NCBI RefSeq assembly: GCF_002197665.1 | Contig: NZ_NBBJ01000003.1 | Span: 124,001 to 188,000 of the forward strand | DNA: 64,000 nucleotides | Direction: 5' to 3' | Source of the DNA: Sphingomonas mucosissima | Lineage (GTDB): Bacteria > Pseudomonadota > Alphaproteobacteria > Sphingomonadales > Sphingomonadaceae | Shown: positions 19,105-28,434 of the stretch, one piece after another | Numbering within the stretch: the first letter of the stretch is position 1 | Layout: every line of letters begins with the position of its first letter | Translations under genes and position numbers: made by a program | Notes under the pieces: model-generated | Seen by the model: the letters and a program-made list of their open reading frames with translations, nothing else | What the model was told of the DNA's origin: nothing | Databases searched by the model: none

Positions 19105-20187
19105 TCAGTCCTTCATGATCTTCTTCAGCGCCATGCTGATCCGCACGGGGCCGGGGAAATAGGCCCATTCCAGGCTGTGCGGATAGGGCGTGTCAAAGCC
19201 GGTCACGCGCTCCACCGGCGCCTCCAGGTGATAGAAGCACCGCTCCTGCACCAATGCCGAAAGCTCCGCGCCAAAGCCGCCGGTGCGCGTCGCCTCATGC
19301 ACGATCAGGCAGCGCCCGGTCTTCTTCACGCTCTCCTCGATGGTCTCGATGTCGAGCGGCACCAGGCTGCGCAGATCGATGATCTCGGCGTCGATGCCAG
19401 TATCCTCGACCACTTGCGCGCACACATGCACCATCGTGCCATAAGCGAGCATCGTCACCGCCTGGCCCTCACGCACCACCGCGGCCTTGCCGAGCGGGAT
19501 CTTGTAATAGCCGGTCGGCACCTCGCCGCCGGGATGCTTCGACCAGTTCGCCGCCGGGCGATCCCAATGGCCGTTGAACGGGCCGTTGTAGATGCGCTTG
19601 GGCTCGAAGAAGATCGTCGGATCATTGTCCTCGATCGCCGAGATGAGCAGCCCCTTGGCGTCGTACGGCGTCGACGGGATCACCGTCTTCAGGCCCGAGA
19701 CATGGGTGAAGATGCCCTCGGGGCTTTGCGAGTGCGTCTGCCCGCCAAAGATGCCGCCGCCAAAGGGCGAGCGCACGGTGATCGGCGCGGTGAACTCCCC
19801 GCCCGAGCGATAGCGCAGCCGCGCCGCTTCGCTGACGAGCTGGTCGAGCGCGGGATAGATGTAATCGGCGAACTGGATCTCGGGCACCGGACGCAGGCCA
19901 TAGGCGCCCATGCCGATCGACACGCCGATGATCCCGATCTCGGTGATCGGCGTGTCAAACACGCGCGTCTTGCCGTATTTCGCCTGCAGGCCGGCCGTGG
20001 CGCGGAACACGCCGCCGAAATAGCCCACGTCCTCGCCCATCACCACGACGCCAGCGTCGCGTTCCATCATCACGTCCATGGCGGAATTGATCGCCTGGAT
20101 CATGTTCATGCGCGCGGTGGTGTCGGTGGTGGTCTCCGCCTCGGCCGGCATCACCGTTGCATCGTCTGTTCCGGTCACGTCGCTCAC
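19105..20187 (-). CDS. bkdA2: Branched-chain 2-oxoacid dehydrogenase E1 beta subunit
   Basis: Partner of E1 alpha in the thiamine-diphosphate decarboxylase. The conserved core begins NMIQAINSAMDVMMERDAGV and includes GEDVGYFGGVFRATAGL, SPFGGGIFGGQTHSQSPE, FFEPKRIYNGPF and the C-terminal HEATRTGGFGAEL. The length is about 360 residues. The true start is unclear: the GTG at 20187 or the ATG at 20151 are both possible, while an ATG at 20226 would start inside a palindrome copy (codons from the repeat) and is doubtful. Confidence 0.93.
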   Translation of the reverse strand: MSDVTGTDDATVMPAEAETTTDTTARMNMIQAINSAMDVMMERDAGVVVMGEDVGYFGGVFRATAGLQAKYGKTRVFDTPITEIGIIGVSIGMGAYGLRPVPEIQFADYIYPALDQLVSEAARLRYRSGGEFTAPITVRSPFGGGIFGGQTHSQSPEGIFTHVSGLKTVIPSTPYDAKGLLISAIEDNDPTIFFEPKRIYNGPFNGHWDRPAANWSKHPGGEVPTGYYKIPLGKAAVVREGQAVTMLAYGTMVHVCAQVVEDTGIDAEIIDLRSLVPLDIETIEESVKKTGRCLIVHEATRTGGFGAELSALVQERCFYHLEAPVERVTGFDTPYPHSLEWAYFPGPVRISMALKKIMKD

Positions 20188-20198
20188 CAAACCCACTC

Positions 20199-20224
20199 CG
20201 TCATCCCCGCGAAGGCGGGAATCC
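20199..20224 (+). repeat. Palindrome copy 11, at the start of bkdA2
   Basis: Reads CGTCATCCCCGC, loop GAAG, GCGGGAATCC (arms TCCCCGC and GCGGGAA). It is a variant of the same family with 26 bp. It sits in the bkdA1-bkdA2 spacer, immediately upstream of the likely bkdA2 start and within an operon. Confidence 0.65.
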
Positions 20225-20326
20225 ATTGCCGCTTAGGCTGCGGCTCCATCGATGCGTTGCGTATCTGGATCCCCCCGGAGGGAATAGCGATGCTGGCAAA
20301 ACCGCTTCGGCTTCGGTCCACACGCA

Positions 20327-21610
20327 TCACTTCCGATCCCACGGCCGGCCGCTCTCGGTTTCCTCCGCCACCATCTGCGCCTGCTGCTCGCGCAAATGCC
20401 ACGGCATCTCCTCGAACACCCCGTCGAACAGGGTATCGAGCGGCTGGTGCAGGCCATGGCCCAGAATGCCGTTCTTCTCGGCTTCCTTTTGCGCGGCCTT
20501 CACCTCGTCGGCGACTTCCTTGTCCATCGCCGCCTGCCGCTCCTCGTCCCATTCGCCGATGGTGATGAGGTGGTCCTTCAGCCGGCGGATCGGATCACCC
20601 AGCGGCCACGCCGTCGGCTCGCCCGCGCTGCGATATTGCGACGGATCGTCCGACGTGGAGTGCCCTTCGGCACGATAGGTGAAATGCTCGATCAGCGTCG
20701 GCCCGGCATTGGTCCGCGCACGCTCCGCCGCCCATTGCGTGGCGGCATAGACGGCCAGCGCGTCATTGCCGTCGACGCGAAGGCCCGCGATGCCATAGCC
20801 CACGGCGCGCGCGGCAAAGGTCGTCGCCTCGGCGCCGGCAAAGCCCGAGAAGCTCGAAATCGCCCACTGATTGTTCACGACGTTGAAGATCACCGGCGCG
20901 CGATAAACGGTGGCAAAGGTCAAGGCGGAGTGGAAGTCGCCTTCCGCCGTCGATCCCTCGCCGCACCAGGTGGCGGCGATGCGCGTGTCGCCCTTCGATG
21001 CCGATGCCATCGCCCAGCCTACGGCCTGCGGATATTGCGTCGTCAGGTTGCCCGAGATCGAGAAGAAGCTGAAGCGCTTTTCCGAATACATGATCGGCAG
21101 CTGCTTGCCCTGCAGCTTGTCGCCCCGGTTCGAATAGATCTGGTTCATCATGTCGACCAGCGGGCAACCGCGCGCGATCAGCAGGCCCTGCTGGCGATAT
21201 GACGGGAAGCACATGTCGTCGGCGTCCAGCGCATAGGCCTGCGGCACGGCCACCGCCTCCTCGCCCAGCGACTTCATGTAGAAGCTCGTCTTGCCCTGCC
21301 GCTGCGCGCGGAACATGCGCTCGTCGAATGCGCGCACCATTGCCATGTGGCGCAGCATGCGGCGCAGCGTGTCGGGCGACAGCTTGGGATCCCACGGGCC
21401 GACCGCGCGATTGTCCTCATCGAGCACGCGCACCATGGTATAAACAAGGTCGGTGAAACCGCGCGCGTCATCGGCCGTGTCGGGTCGGCGCGCTGCGCCG
21501 GCGGCGGGGATTTCAACGTCCGCGAAATCGACGGTGTCGCCGGGGCGGAACTTGGGCTCGGGCACATGCAGCGCGAGCGGGGGCAAATTGCTGCGGGCGG
21601 CGTCCGCCAT
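20327..21610 (-). CDS. bkdA1: Branched-chain 2-oxoacid dehydrogenase E1 alpha subunit
   Basis: Thiamine-diphosphate-binding subunit. The 427 residues include an N-terminal extension, the E1 signature RMFRAQRQGKTSFYMKSLGE, the ThDP motif around GEGSTAEGDFHSAL and NNQWAIS, and the phosphorylation-loop-like YRAEGHSTSDDPSQYRS. These are the BCKDH-type sequences rather than those of pyruvate dehydrogenase. It is first of three genes bkdA1-bkdA2-bkdB. The 260-bp upstream spacer, shared with imuA, contains an AT-rich patch near 21668-21680. Confidence 0.95.
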   Translation of the reverse strand: MADAARSNLPPLALHVPEPKFRPGDTVDFADVEIPAAGAARRPDTADDARGFTDLVYTMVRVLDEDNRAVGPWDPKLSPDTLRRMLRHMAMVRAFDERMFRAQRQGKTSFYMKSLGEEAVAVPQAYALDADDMCFPSYRQQGLLIARGCPLVDMMNQIYSNRGDKLQGKQLPIMYSEKRFSFFSISGNLTTQYPQAVGWAMASASKGDTRIAATWCGEGSTAEGDFHSALTFATVYRAPVIFNVVNNQWAISSFSGFAGAEATTFAARAVGYGIAGLRVDGNDALAVYAATQWAAERARTNAGPTLIEHFTYRAEGHSTSDDPSQYRSAGEPTAWPLGDPIRRLKDHLITIGEWDEERQAAMDKEVADEVKAAQKEAEKNGILGHGLHQPLDTLFDGVFEEMPWHLREQQAQMVAEETESGRPWDRK

Positions 21611-21837
21611 GATCTCTCCGGTTTACAAACGCGTCAGCAAAACGCTGGGACGCGTCTTCCCCACCTTGTTATAAAATTTCAAGCGGCCGCGCTAGTGATG
21701 GTTGCACATGAGACGATCTGGGGGTGCTGGCCGGCGCGGTCTTGAACGCGGCCGATTGTCGCCGCCAGTGATCTGTTCACCTCCGGAGAGCGGCCAACGC
21801 TCATTGCGAGTCGGCCAGTTGACTCCATCGTTAATCG

Positions 21838-21852
21838 GAACAAAAAGGGAAC
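21838..21852 (+). promoter_or_regulatory. LexA (SOS) box upstream of imuA
   Basis: GAAC, seven bases (AAAAAGG), GAAC. This is the complement of GTTC-N7-GTTC, the direct-repeat LexA operator of alphaproteobacteria. It ends 18 nt before the imuA start, a position suited to repression of the imuA-imuB-dnaE2 cassette. Confidence 0.85.
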
Positions 21853-21870
21853 GACTGTTTTAATCGAGTC

Positions 21871-22629
21871 GTGCCTGTGTCCTCTCCTGCCATCATTGCC
21901 GAGCTTCGCGAAACGCTCCGCGCCATTGAAGGCGATGGCTATCGGCGGCGTGAAACCCTGCCGTTCGGCATTGCGCAAGTCGATTCGCGGCTGGCCGATG
22001 GCGGGCTGCGGCTGGACGGGCTGCATGAGGTGGCGGCCGGCGGCGCGGACATGAGCAACGACGCTGCCGCCACCCTCTTCATGGCCGGGATCGCCGCCCG
22101 CGCCTGGGGCCCGATCCTATGGGTCGTGCGTCGGCGCGATCTGTTCGCCCCCGGCCTCTACCAGGCGGGCCTCTCCCCCGAACGCGTCCTGTATGCCGAG
22201 GCGCGCGACGATGCCGAACTACTCGCGCTGATGGAAGAAGGGCTGCGCCATCGCGGCCTTGGCGCCGTGATCGGCGAGGTGAAACGCGCCGGCATGGCCG
22301 CCACCCGCCGCTTGCAACTCGCCGCCGAAGGGGGCCGCACGATCGCGCTCCTGATGCGCCGCCATGCCCGCGAGGGCGCCGATCCGCTGGGCGCGCCCTC
22401 GGCGGCGCTTACCCGCTGGCGCGTTGCTGCGGCACCGTCCGTTCCCTTGCGCAGCGGCGGCATGGGCCGTCCGCGCTGGTCCGTCTCGCTGGTGCGGCAA
22501 CGCAGCGGCGAACCTTTCGACACCTTGCTGGAGGCCTGCGATGACACGGGTCGTCTCGCTCTACCTGCCGCACTGGGCGATCGATCGCGTGCGCCGGGCA
22601 GAGCGTCGCCGCGCACCGCCGCGGCCTGA
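21871..22629 (+). CDS. imuA: ImuA, SOS mutagenesis cassette protein
   Basis: RecA/SulA-like protein of 252 residues working with ImuB and DnaE2 in damage-induced translesion synthesis. The N-terminal region FGIAQVDSRLADGGLRLDGLHEV matches the ImuA/RecA-like start, although the Walker A lysine is lacking; ARAWGPILWVVRRRDLFAPGLYQAGL is also typical. It begins with GTG at 21871, 18 nt after a LexA box. Its last 89 nt overlap the imuB start in another frame, so translation is coupled. The C-terminal tail inside the overlap looks non-conserved. Confidence 0.9.
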   Translation: MPVSSPAIIAELRETLRAIEGDGYRRRETLPFGIAQVDSRLADGGLRLDGLHEVAAGGADMSNDAAATLFMAGIAARAWGPILWVVRRRDLFAPGLYQAGLSPERVLYAEARDDAELLALMEEGLRHRGLGAVIGEVKRAGMAATRRLQLAAEGGRTIALLMRRHAREGADPLGAPSAALTRWRVAAAPSVPLRSGGMGRPRWSVSLVRQRSGEPFDTLLEACDDTGRLALPAALGDRSRAPGRASPRTAAA

Positions 22630-24973
22630 AGCCGGCACCCCGCTCGATCTCGCGCCGCTCGCCGCGGCGGTGGCCGAGGAGCAGGTGCTGCAATGCGACG
22701 CGCCGAAGAACACCGGCTGGCGCCCCGGCGCCCGCTGGGCGCGCTCGGACGCGGCTGCGCCTGCCGATACGTCTCCGCTCAACAAGCCCTCCCTCGACAA
22801 GCCCTGGTCGCAATCGACGCGCGCTGACGTGGCGCGCCGGATCGAGGCCATGCCCGCGCACCAGCGCCCGCCGATGCGCGAAATGGGCCGCCGCAGCGAG
22901 GCTGCCGACCATCCCTTTCGCGCGATGCCGCCAGATGAAGGCGCGCCCCCCGTGCCCACGACATTACCCGTACGCCCCGATCCGGAGGACGTGCCCAACA
23001 CCCGCTGGCGCGGCTTCGACGGCCTTGATCCCGATGCCGACGATCGCGCCGCCGCCGCGCTGGCGCGGTGGAACGCCCCCGCGGCAGCGCGTCAGCGGCA
23101 GGCGCTCAGCACCGGCATTCCGGCGGTTCGCTACCCCGGCGAAGGGCCGCGTCCGGACAAGCATGCCCGCTGCGGCTCCAACGATGCCGGGGCGCAAGTG
23201 CCGGGCGTCGCCGCCTTTTTCGACACCGGTCGCACGCTTGGCGGCATGGTGGCACGGGTATGCGAACCAGCCACCCCCGCCTCCGTCCGCCCTGAGCCTG
23301 CCGAGGGACGTGTCCCGAGAACAGCGCTCGCGTCACGCACTTCGACACGCTCGGCGCGAACGGAACAAGGAAGCATTCCCTCCCCGTTCGTATCTAGCGA
23401 AGTCGGACCACAGGGCGCACGCTCTGCACGTCGCCACCCATCCCTCACCTGTGCTCATGACGAAGAGATGGCGAAGGCCCCGCCTCTCATCACCGTCCAC
23501 AAGGTCGGCAGCCGCATCGAGATCGCCGCCGCTTCGCCCGAAGCACGGGCGCTGGGCCTCACGCCTGGCATGGCGCTGACTCAGGCGCGCGCCGCCGTCC
23601 CCGATTGCGACGTGCGTGATGCTGATGCAGCGGGCGATCTCGCTGACCTGCAACGCCTCGCCACCGCGCTCGCCCGGCGCTGGTGCCCGGTGGTCGCGCT
23701 GTCCGGCAATGACGGCCTGTTCCTCGAGATCAGCGGCACCGCGCACCTCCACGGCGGCGAAGCAGCGATGGCACACCGCCTCCTCCGCCTGCTCGCCCGG
23801 CTCGGCATCACGGCGCAGCTGGCGATCGCCGACACCACCGGCGCCGCCTGGGCATTTGCGCGCCAGGCCGCGCCCGCCGCGATCATCCCGCCCGGCGCGC
23901 ATGGCGCCGCACTCCAGCCCTTGTCAGTCGCCGCGTTGCGCCTCGACGAGGCCGCACGCGAATTGCTCGCCCGGCTTGGCGTCGATACGATTGGCGAACT
24001 CATGGCGATGCCCCGCGCGCCGCTCGTCCGCCGCTTCGGCAAGGTAATCGCGCAGCGCCTCGACCAGGCGACCGGCGCCCTGCCCGAACCGCTCGATCCG
24101 ATCATCCCGATGCAGCCGATCGCCGTCACCCGCCGCTTCGCCGAGCCGATCGCCACCGCCGATGCGATCGGGCATTGGCTCGCCGGCCTCGTCGACGATC
24201 TGGCGGATGCGCTGGCCAAGGCAGGGGTCGGCGCCCGCGCGCTCGCCTTTGTCGCCGCGCGTGTCGATTCCACCGATCAGGTGATCCGGATCGGCCTTGC
24301 CCGCGCCAGCCGCGAGCCTTCGCATCTGCTGCGCCTCATCACTCGCCGGATTGAGGAGATCGACGTCGGCTATGGCCTCGACGCGCTGACGCTGCATCTC
24401 GTCCGCGCCGATCCGCTCGGCCCCGAGACGCTGGGCGCCGCGCTTGCGGAACAGCAGGCGCCCGATCTCGCGCCGCTGGTCGATACGCTCGCCAATCGCA
24501 TCGGGCCTGCGCGATTGTGGCGCCAGCAGCCGATCGAAAGCGACGTCCCCGAACGCTCGGTCGCCCCCCTGCCCCCGCTCGATCCTCCCGCGACGGCGGC
24601 CGCGCGCCTGAAACGCGATGACGTGCGCCAACTCGATACCCGCGCACCCGACCATCCCTGGCACCCGCGCTGGCCGCGCCCCACCCGGCTGCTGCGCCGC
24701 CCCGAACCGATCGACCACGTCATAGCCGAGATGCCGGACCATGCGCCGAAGCGCTTCAGCTGGCGCGGCCAGCGGCATGTCGTGCTTCACGCCGATGGCC
24801 CAGAGCGGATCACCGGCGAATGGTGGCGCCGCCGGGGCGAGCGCGACGCGGTGCGCGATTATTTCCGGGTCGAGGACGAACAGGGCCACCGTTTCTGGCT
24901 TTTCCGCCGCGGGGACGGCCTGCGCGCCGAAACGGGCGATCTCAGCTGGTACATCCATGGCACCTTTGCGTGA
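22541..24973 (+). CDS. imuB: ImuB, catalytically inactive Y-family polymerase-like protein (with long insertion)
   Basis: Hub protein that recruits ImuA and DnaE2 through the beta clamp. The start MTRVVSLYLPHWAIDRVRR is canonical. Then about 280 residues (roughly 30-311) do not fit the family; the core resumes at PPLITVHKVGSRIEIAAAS and continues with RLATALARRWCPVVAL, HLHGGEAAMAHRLLRLLARLGI and LLARLGVDTIGELMAMPR. The total of 810 residues compares with about 500 usually. The insertion is Pro/Arg/Ala-rich and includes dispersed-repeat DNA near 23284-23366, still in frame. It could be a real linker or result from element insertion. Confidence 0.88.
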   Translation: MTRVVSLYLPHWAIDRVRRAERRRAPPRPEAGTPLDLAPLAAAVAEEQVLQCDAPKNTGWRPGARWARSDAAAPADTSPLNKPSLDKPWSQSTRADVARRIEAMPAHQRPPMREMGRRSEAADHPFRAMPPDEGAPPVPTTLPVRPDPEDVPNTRWRGFDGLDPDADDRAAAALARWNAPAAARQRQALSTGIPAVRYPGEGPRPDKHARCGSNDAGAQVPGVAAFFDTGRTLGGMVARVCEPATPASVRPEPAEGRVPRTALASRTSTRSARTEQGSIPSPFVSSEVGPQGARSARRHPSLTCAHDEEMAKAPPLITVHKVGSRIEIAAASPEARALGLTPGMALTQARAAVPDCDVRDADAAGDLADLQRLATALARRWCPVVALSGNDGLFLEISGTAHLHGGEAAMAHRLLRLLARLGITAQLAIADTTGAAWAFARQAAPAAIIPPGAHGAALQPLSVAALRLDEAARELLARLGVDTIGELMAMPRAPLVRRFGKVIAQRLDQATGALPEPLDPIIPMQPIAVTRRFAEPIATADAIGHWLAGLVDDLADALAKAGVGARALAFVAARVDSTDQVIRIGLARASREPSHLLRLITRRIEEIDVGYGLDALTLHLVRADPLGPETLGAALAEQQAPDLAPLVDTLANRIGPARLWRQQPIESDVPERSVAPLPPLDPPATAAARLKRDDVRQLDTRAPDHPWHPRWPRPTRLLRRPEPIDHVIAEMPDHAPKRFSWRGQRHVVLHADGPERITGEWWRRRGERDAVRDYFRVEDEQGHRFWLFRRGDGLRAETGDLSWYIHGTFA
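23284..23366. repeat. Dispersed repeat inside the imuB reading frame
   Basis: CCCTGAGCCTGCCGAGGGACG at the left and GCACTTCGACACGCTCGGCG at the right match the inverted ends of the GCTTCGAC/CTGAGC-type dispersed repeat. It lies within the extra segment of imuB and keeps the frame open. Confidence 0.55.
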
Positions 24974-24988
24974 TCCGCACGGTGCCGC

Positions 24989-27900
24989 GTGACATACAGC
25001 GAGCTTCAGGTGACCACGCATTTCTCGTTCCTGCGCGGCGCCTCCTCGTGCGAGGAATTGTTCTCCACCGCCGCGCTGATGGGAATGCCGGCGCTCGGCA
25101 TCACCGATCGCAACTCGGTCGCCGGCGTGGTCCGCGCGCTCTACGCTACCGAACAGGTGCGCAAGGATCAGGGGCTGGAGATCCGCGCCATCCCCGGCTG
25201 CCGGCTCGATCTCGTCACGGGAGAATCTTTGCTCGTCTGGCCGGAGGATCGCGCCGCTTGGAGCCGGCTCACCCGTCTCCTCACGCTCGGCAAATCGCGT
25301 GCGGACGCGCAGCGCGGTGAAAAGGGCCAATGCTTCCTTTATTGGGAGGACGTCGCCGCTTACGCCGAGGGTCTGGTCGCCGCACTAGTGCCGGGGCGCA
25401 GCGGCACGGCGGCGACTGCGCTTGCCGCCACCGCCGACATCTTCGGCACCCGCGGCCATATATGCCTCACACCGTGGCGCCGACCGGGCGAGCGCCGCCG
25501 CTGGCACGAGACTGCGCAGGCTGCCGAGGCGCATGGCCTCACCCCGCTCGCCACCGGCGACGTGCTCTATCACACGCCCGATCGCCGGATGCTGCAGGAC
25601 GTCGTCACTGCGATTCGCGAGAAATGCACGATCGACGAGCTCGGTTTCCGGCGCGAACGCCACGCTGATCGCCATCTCCAGCCCCCAGAAGAGATGACGC
25701 GCCGCTTCGCCGAGCACCCACAGGCGCTCGCAGCAGTCGAGGCGATCGTCCAACGCTGCACCTTCTCGCTGCGCGATCTCGATTACCAATATCCCGATGA
25801 GATCATCATGTCCGGCCGCAGCGCGCAGGAGGCGCTGGAACGCCTGTCCCGCAACGCATTGGCCAATCGCTTCGATGGCCCCCCGCCTGAGGCCTATACC
25901 AAGCAGCTCGAGCACGAACTCTCGCTCGTCGCGAAGATGGGCTATGCGCCGTACTTCCTCACGGTGAATTCGATCGTCAGCTATGCGCGCTCGATCGACA
26001 TCCTGTGCCAGGGCCGTGGCAGCGCCGCCAACTCGGTGATCTGCTTCGTGCTGGGCATCACCTCGATCGATCCGATCAAGCACCAATTGCTCTTCGAGCG
26101 CTTCGTCTCGGAGGAACGCCGCGAGCCGCCCGATATCGACATCGATTTCGAGCATGAGCGGCGTGAGGAAGTGATCCAGTGGATCTACGAAACTTATGGC
26201 CGCGATCATGCCGCGCTGACCGCGGTGGTCAGCCGCTTCCGCACCCGCGGCGCGATCCGCGAAGTGGGCAAGGTGCTCGGCCTGCCTGAGGACATGACAT
26301 CTGCATTGGCCGGCCAGGTGTGGGGCTGGTCGAACGAAGGCGTGCCCGACAGCCATGTGGAAGCGCTCAATCTCGACGCGGGCGAACCGCGCCTTGCCCT
26401 TGCGCTGGAACTCGCGCGCGATCTGATCGGCACGCCGCGGCACCTGTCGCAGCACCCCGGCGGCTTCGTGCTGACGCGCGATCCCCTCCACGATCTCGTG
26501 CCGATCGAACCCGCCGCCATGGTCGACCGCCATGTCATCGAATGGGAAAAGGAGGATATCGAACATCTCGGCTTCATGAAGGTCGACATCCTCGGGCTCG
26601 GCATGCTCGGCTGCATGCGCCGCGCGTTCGATCTCCTCGCCGAGCACAAAGGTCTGTCGCTGACGATGGCAAGCGATGCGCTGCAGGACGACGACAAGCC
26701 GACATTTAAGATGATTCAGCAGGCGGACACACTGGGCGTGTTCCAGATCGAAAGCCGCGCGCAGATGAGCATGCTGCCGCGCATGAGGCCGACCGAATTC
26801 TACGATCTCGCCATTCAGGTCGCGATCGTGCGCCCCGGCCCGATCCAGGGCGACATGGTGCATCCATACCTCAAGCGCCGCGCGCTATCCAAGGCGGACC
26901 AGGCGAAGATCGAATACCCCAGCCCCAAGCTGAAGCATGTGCTCGAAAAGACACTCGGCGTGCCGCTCTTCCAGGAACAGGCGATGCAGGTCGCGATCCT
27001 CGGCGCCGGCTTCACCCCGGGCGAGGCGGACCTGCTGCGCCGCGCGATGGCAACGTTCAAGATGACCGGCGGCGTCGGCGAGTTCCGCGACAAGCTGATC
27101 TCCGGCATGCGCGCCAACGGCATCGCACTCGATTTCGCCGAACGATTGGTGAAGCAGATCGAGGGGTTCGGCAGCTATGGCTTTCCCGAAAGCCATGCGG
27201 CCAGCTTCGCCAAGATCGCCTATGCCTCATCCTGGATGAAATGCCATCATCCCGACGTATTCTGCGCGGCCTTGCTCAACGCCCAGCCGATGGGCTTTTA
27301 CGCCCCGGCGCAGATCGTCCGGGACGCTCGCGCGCATGGCGTCGAGATCCTGCCGGTGTGTGTGCTGACGAGCGAGTGGGACACGACGCTGCTTAAGCCA
27401 CAGCCTTCTTCTCCTTCTTCCCTCCGGGGGCACGGGCATTCAGAAGTCCCAAACACCGGCACCGCCGCTTCGCCCGACACTGCCCCGCTTCCCACCAGCG
27501 AGGCGAGGGAGACCCGTCACCCCCTTCGCCTCGGCTTGCGCATCGTGCATGGTCTATCCGCCGCTGACGCCGGCAAGATCCTCGCTGCCCGCGCCCTCCG
27601 CCCCTTTACCTCGGTTGAGGACGTGTGGCGCCGCTCGGGCGTGCCGCTCGCTGCGCTGGAGAAACTCGCCAAGGCCGATGCTTTTGCCGGCATGGGGCTC
27701 GACCGGCGGCAAGCATTATGGGCGATCCGCGGCCTGGGCGACACGCCGCTCCCGCTGCTCGCCGCAATCGAAACAAAGGAAGATCCGGTCCACCTGCGCG
27801 CGCTCACCGCCGGGCGCGAAGTGGTGGAGGATTATCGCGCCACTCAGCTCACGCTGCGCCAGCACCCGCTCACCTTTCTGCGCGATCGCTTGTACCAGCG

Positions 27901-28363
27901 TCGCTGCGTGCGCTGTGAAGAGCTCAAGACCATCAAGGAAGGCACGCTGGTCGATGTCGCCGGCATCATCCTCGTTCGCCAGCGGCCCGGCAGCGCGAAG
28001 GGCGTCCTGTTCATCACCATCGAGGACGAAACCGGCGTCGCCAACGGCATCCTGTGGCCCGACCGTTTCGAGGCGCAGCGCCGCACGGTGATGTCCTCCG
28101 CGATGGTCAGCATCCGCGGCCGCGTGCAGAAGGAAGGCATCGTGATCCACGTCGTTGCGGATCTCGTCACGGACCTCACCTGGATGCTGCGCGAGGTGGG
28201 CGAGATCGACCTGCCTTCCCTTGTGGCGCGCGGCGACGGCGCGACCCACCCCGGTGCACCCGATCGCGGCGACGCCGGCTGGAAGAACAAAGGGCGCACC
28301 GACTATCATTATCGGGACAGGCCGGAAGATGTGATTCCCATCCGCAGCCACGACTTCCATTGA
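24989..28363 (+). CDS. dnaE2: Error-prone DNA polymerase III alpha subunit DnaE2
   Basis: SOS-induced C-family polymerase that performs translesion synthesis with ImuA/ImuB. The 1124 residues begin with a PHP domain (VTTHFSFLRGASSCEEL, GITDRNSVAGVVRA), then the palm with GRGSAANSVICFVLGIT and EPPDIDIDFEHERREEV, fingers, the tandem HhH region and an OB fold (VDVAGIILVRQRPGSAKGV). A Ser/Pro-rich stretch of about 45 residues near 800-845 (LKPQPSSPSSLRGHGH) looks inserted. The GTG start lies 15 nt after the imuB stop. Confidence 0.96.
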   Translation: MTYSELQVTTHFSFLRGASSCEELFSTAALMGMPALGITDRNSVAGVVRALYATEQVRKDQGLEIRAIPGCRLDLVTGESLLVWPEDRAAWSRLTRLLTLGKSRADAQRGEKGQCFLYWEDVAAYAEGLVAALVPGRSGTAATALAATADIFGTRGHICLTPWRRPGERRRWHETAQAAEAHGLTPLATGDVLYHTPDRRMLQDVVTAIREKCTIDELGFRRERHADRHLQPPEEMTRRFAEHPQALAAVEAIVQRCTFSLRDLDYQYPDEIIMSGRSAQEALERLSRNALANRFDGPPPEAYTKQLEHELSLVAKMGYAPYFLTVNSIVSYARSIDILCQGRGSAANSVICFVLGITSIDPIKHQLLFERFVSEERREPPDIDIDFEHERREEVIQWIYETYGRDHAALTAVVSRFRTRGAIREVGKVLGLPEDMTSALAGQVWGWSNEGVPDSHVEALNLDAGEPRLALALELARDLIGTPRHLSQHPGGFVLTRDPLHDLVPIEPAAMVDRHVIEWEKEDIEHLGFMKVDILGLGMLGCMRRAFDLLAEHKGLSLTMASDALQDDDKPTFKMIQQADTLGVFQIESRAQMSMLPRMRPTEFYDLAIQVAIVRPGPIQGDMVHPYLKRRALSKADQAKIEYPSPKLKHVLEKTLGVPLFQEQAMQVAILGAGFTPGEADLLRRAMATFKMTGGVGEFRDKLISGMRANGIALDFAERLVKQIEGFGSYGFPESHAASFAKIAYASSWMKCHHPDVFCAALLNAQPMGFYAPAQIVRDARAHGVEILPVCVLTSEWDTTLLKPQPSSPSSLRGHGHSEVPNTGTAASPDTAPLPTSEARETRHPLRLGLRIVHGLSAADAGKILAARALRPFTSVEDVWRRSGVPLAALEKLAKADAFAGMGLDRRQALWAIRGLGDTPLPLLAAIETKEDPVHLRALTAGREVVEDYRATQLTLRQHPLTFLRDRLYQRRCVRCEELKTIKEGTLVDVAGIILVRQRPGSAKGVLFITIEDETGVANGILWPDRFEAQRRTVMSSAMVSIRGRVQKEGIVIHVVADLVTDLTWMLREVGEIDLPSLVARGDGATHPGAPDRGDAGWKNKGRTDYHYRDRPEDVIPIRSHDFH

Positions 28364-28434
28364 TCTTGCTGAAACACTCGGCTTAGGTTTCGCGTGAGCC
28401 GGCGCTGACCGGCAGCATGGAGAGGAAACACCGC

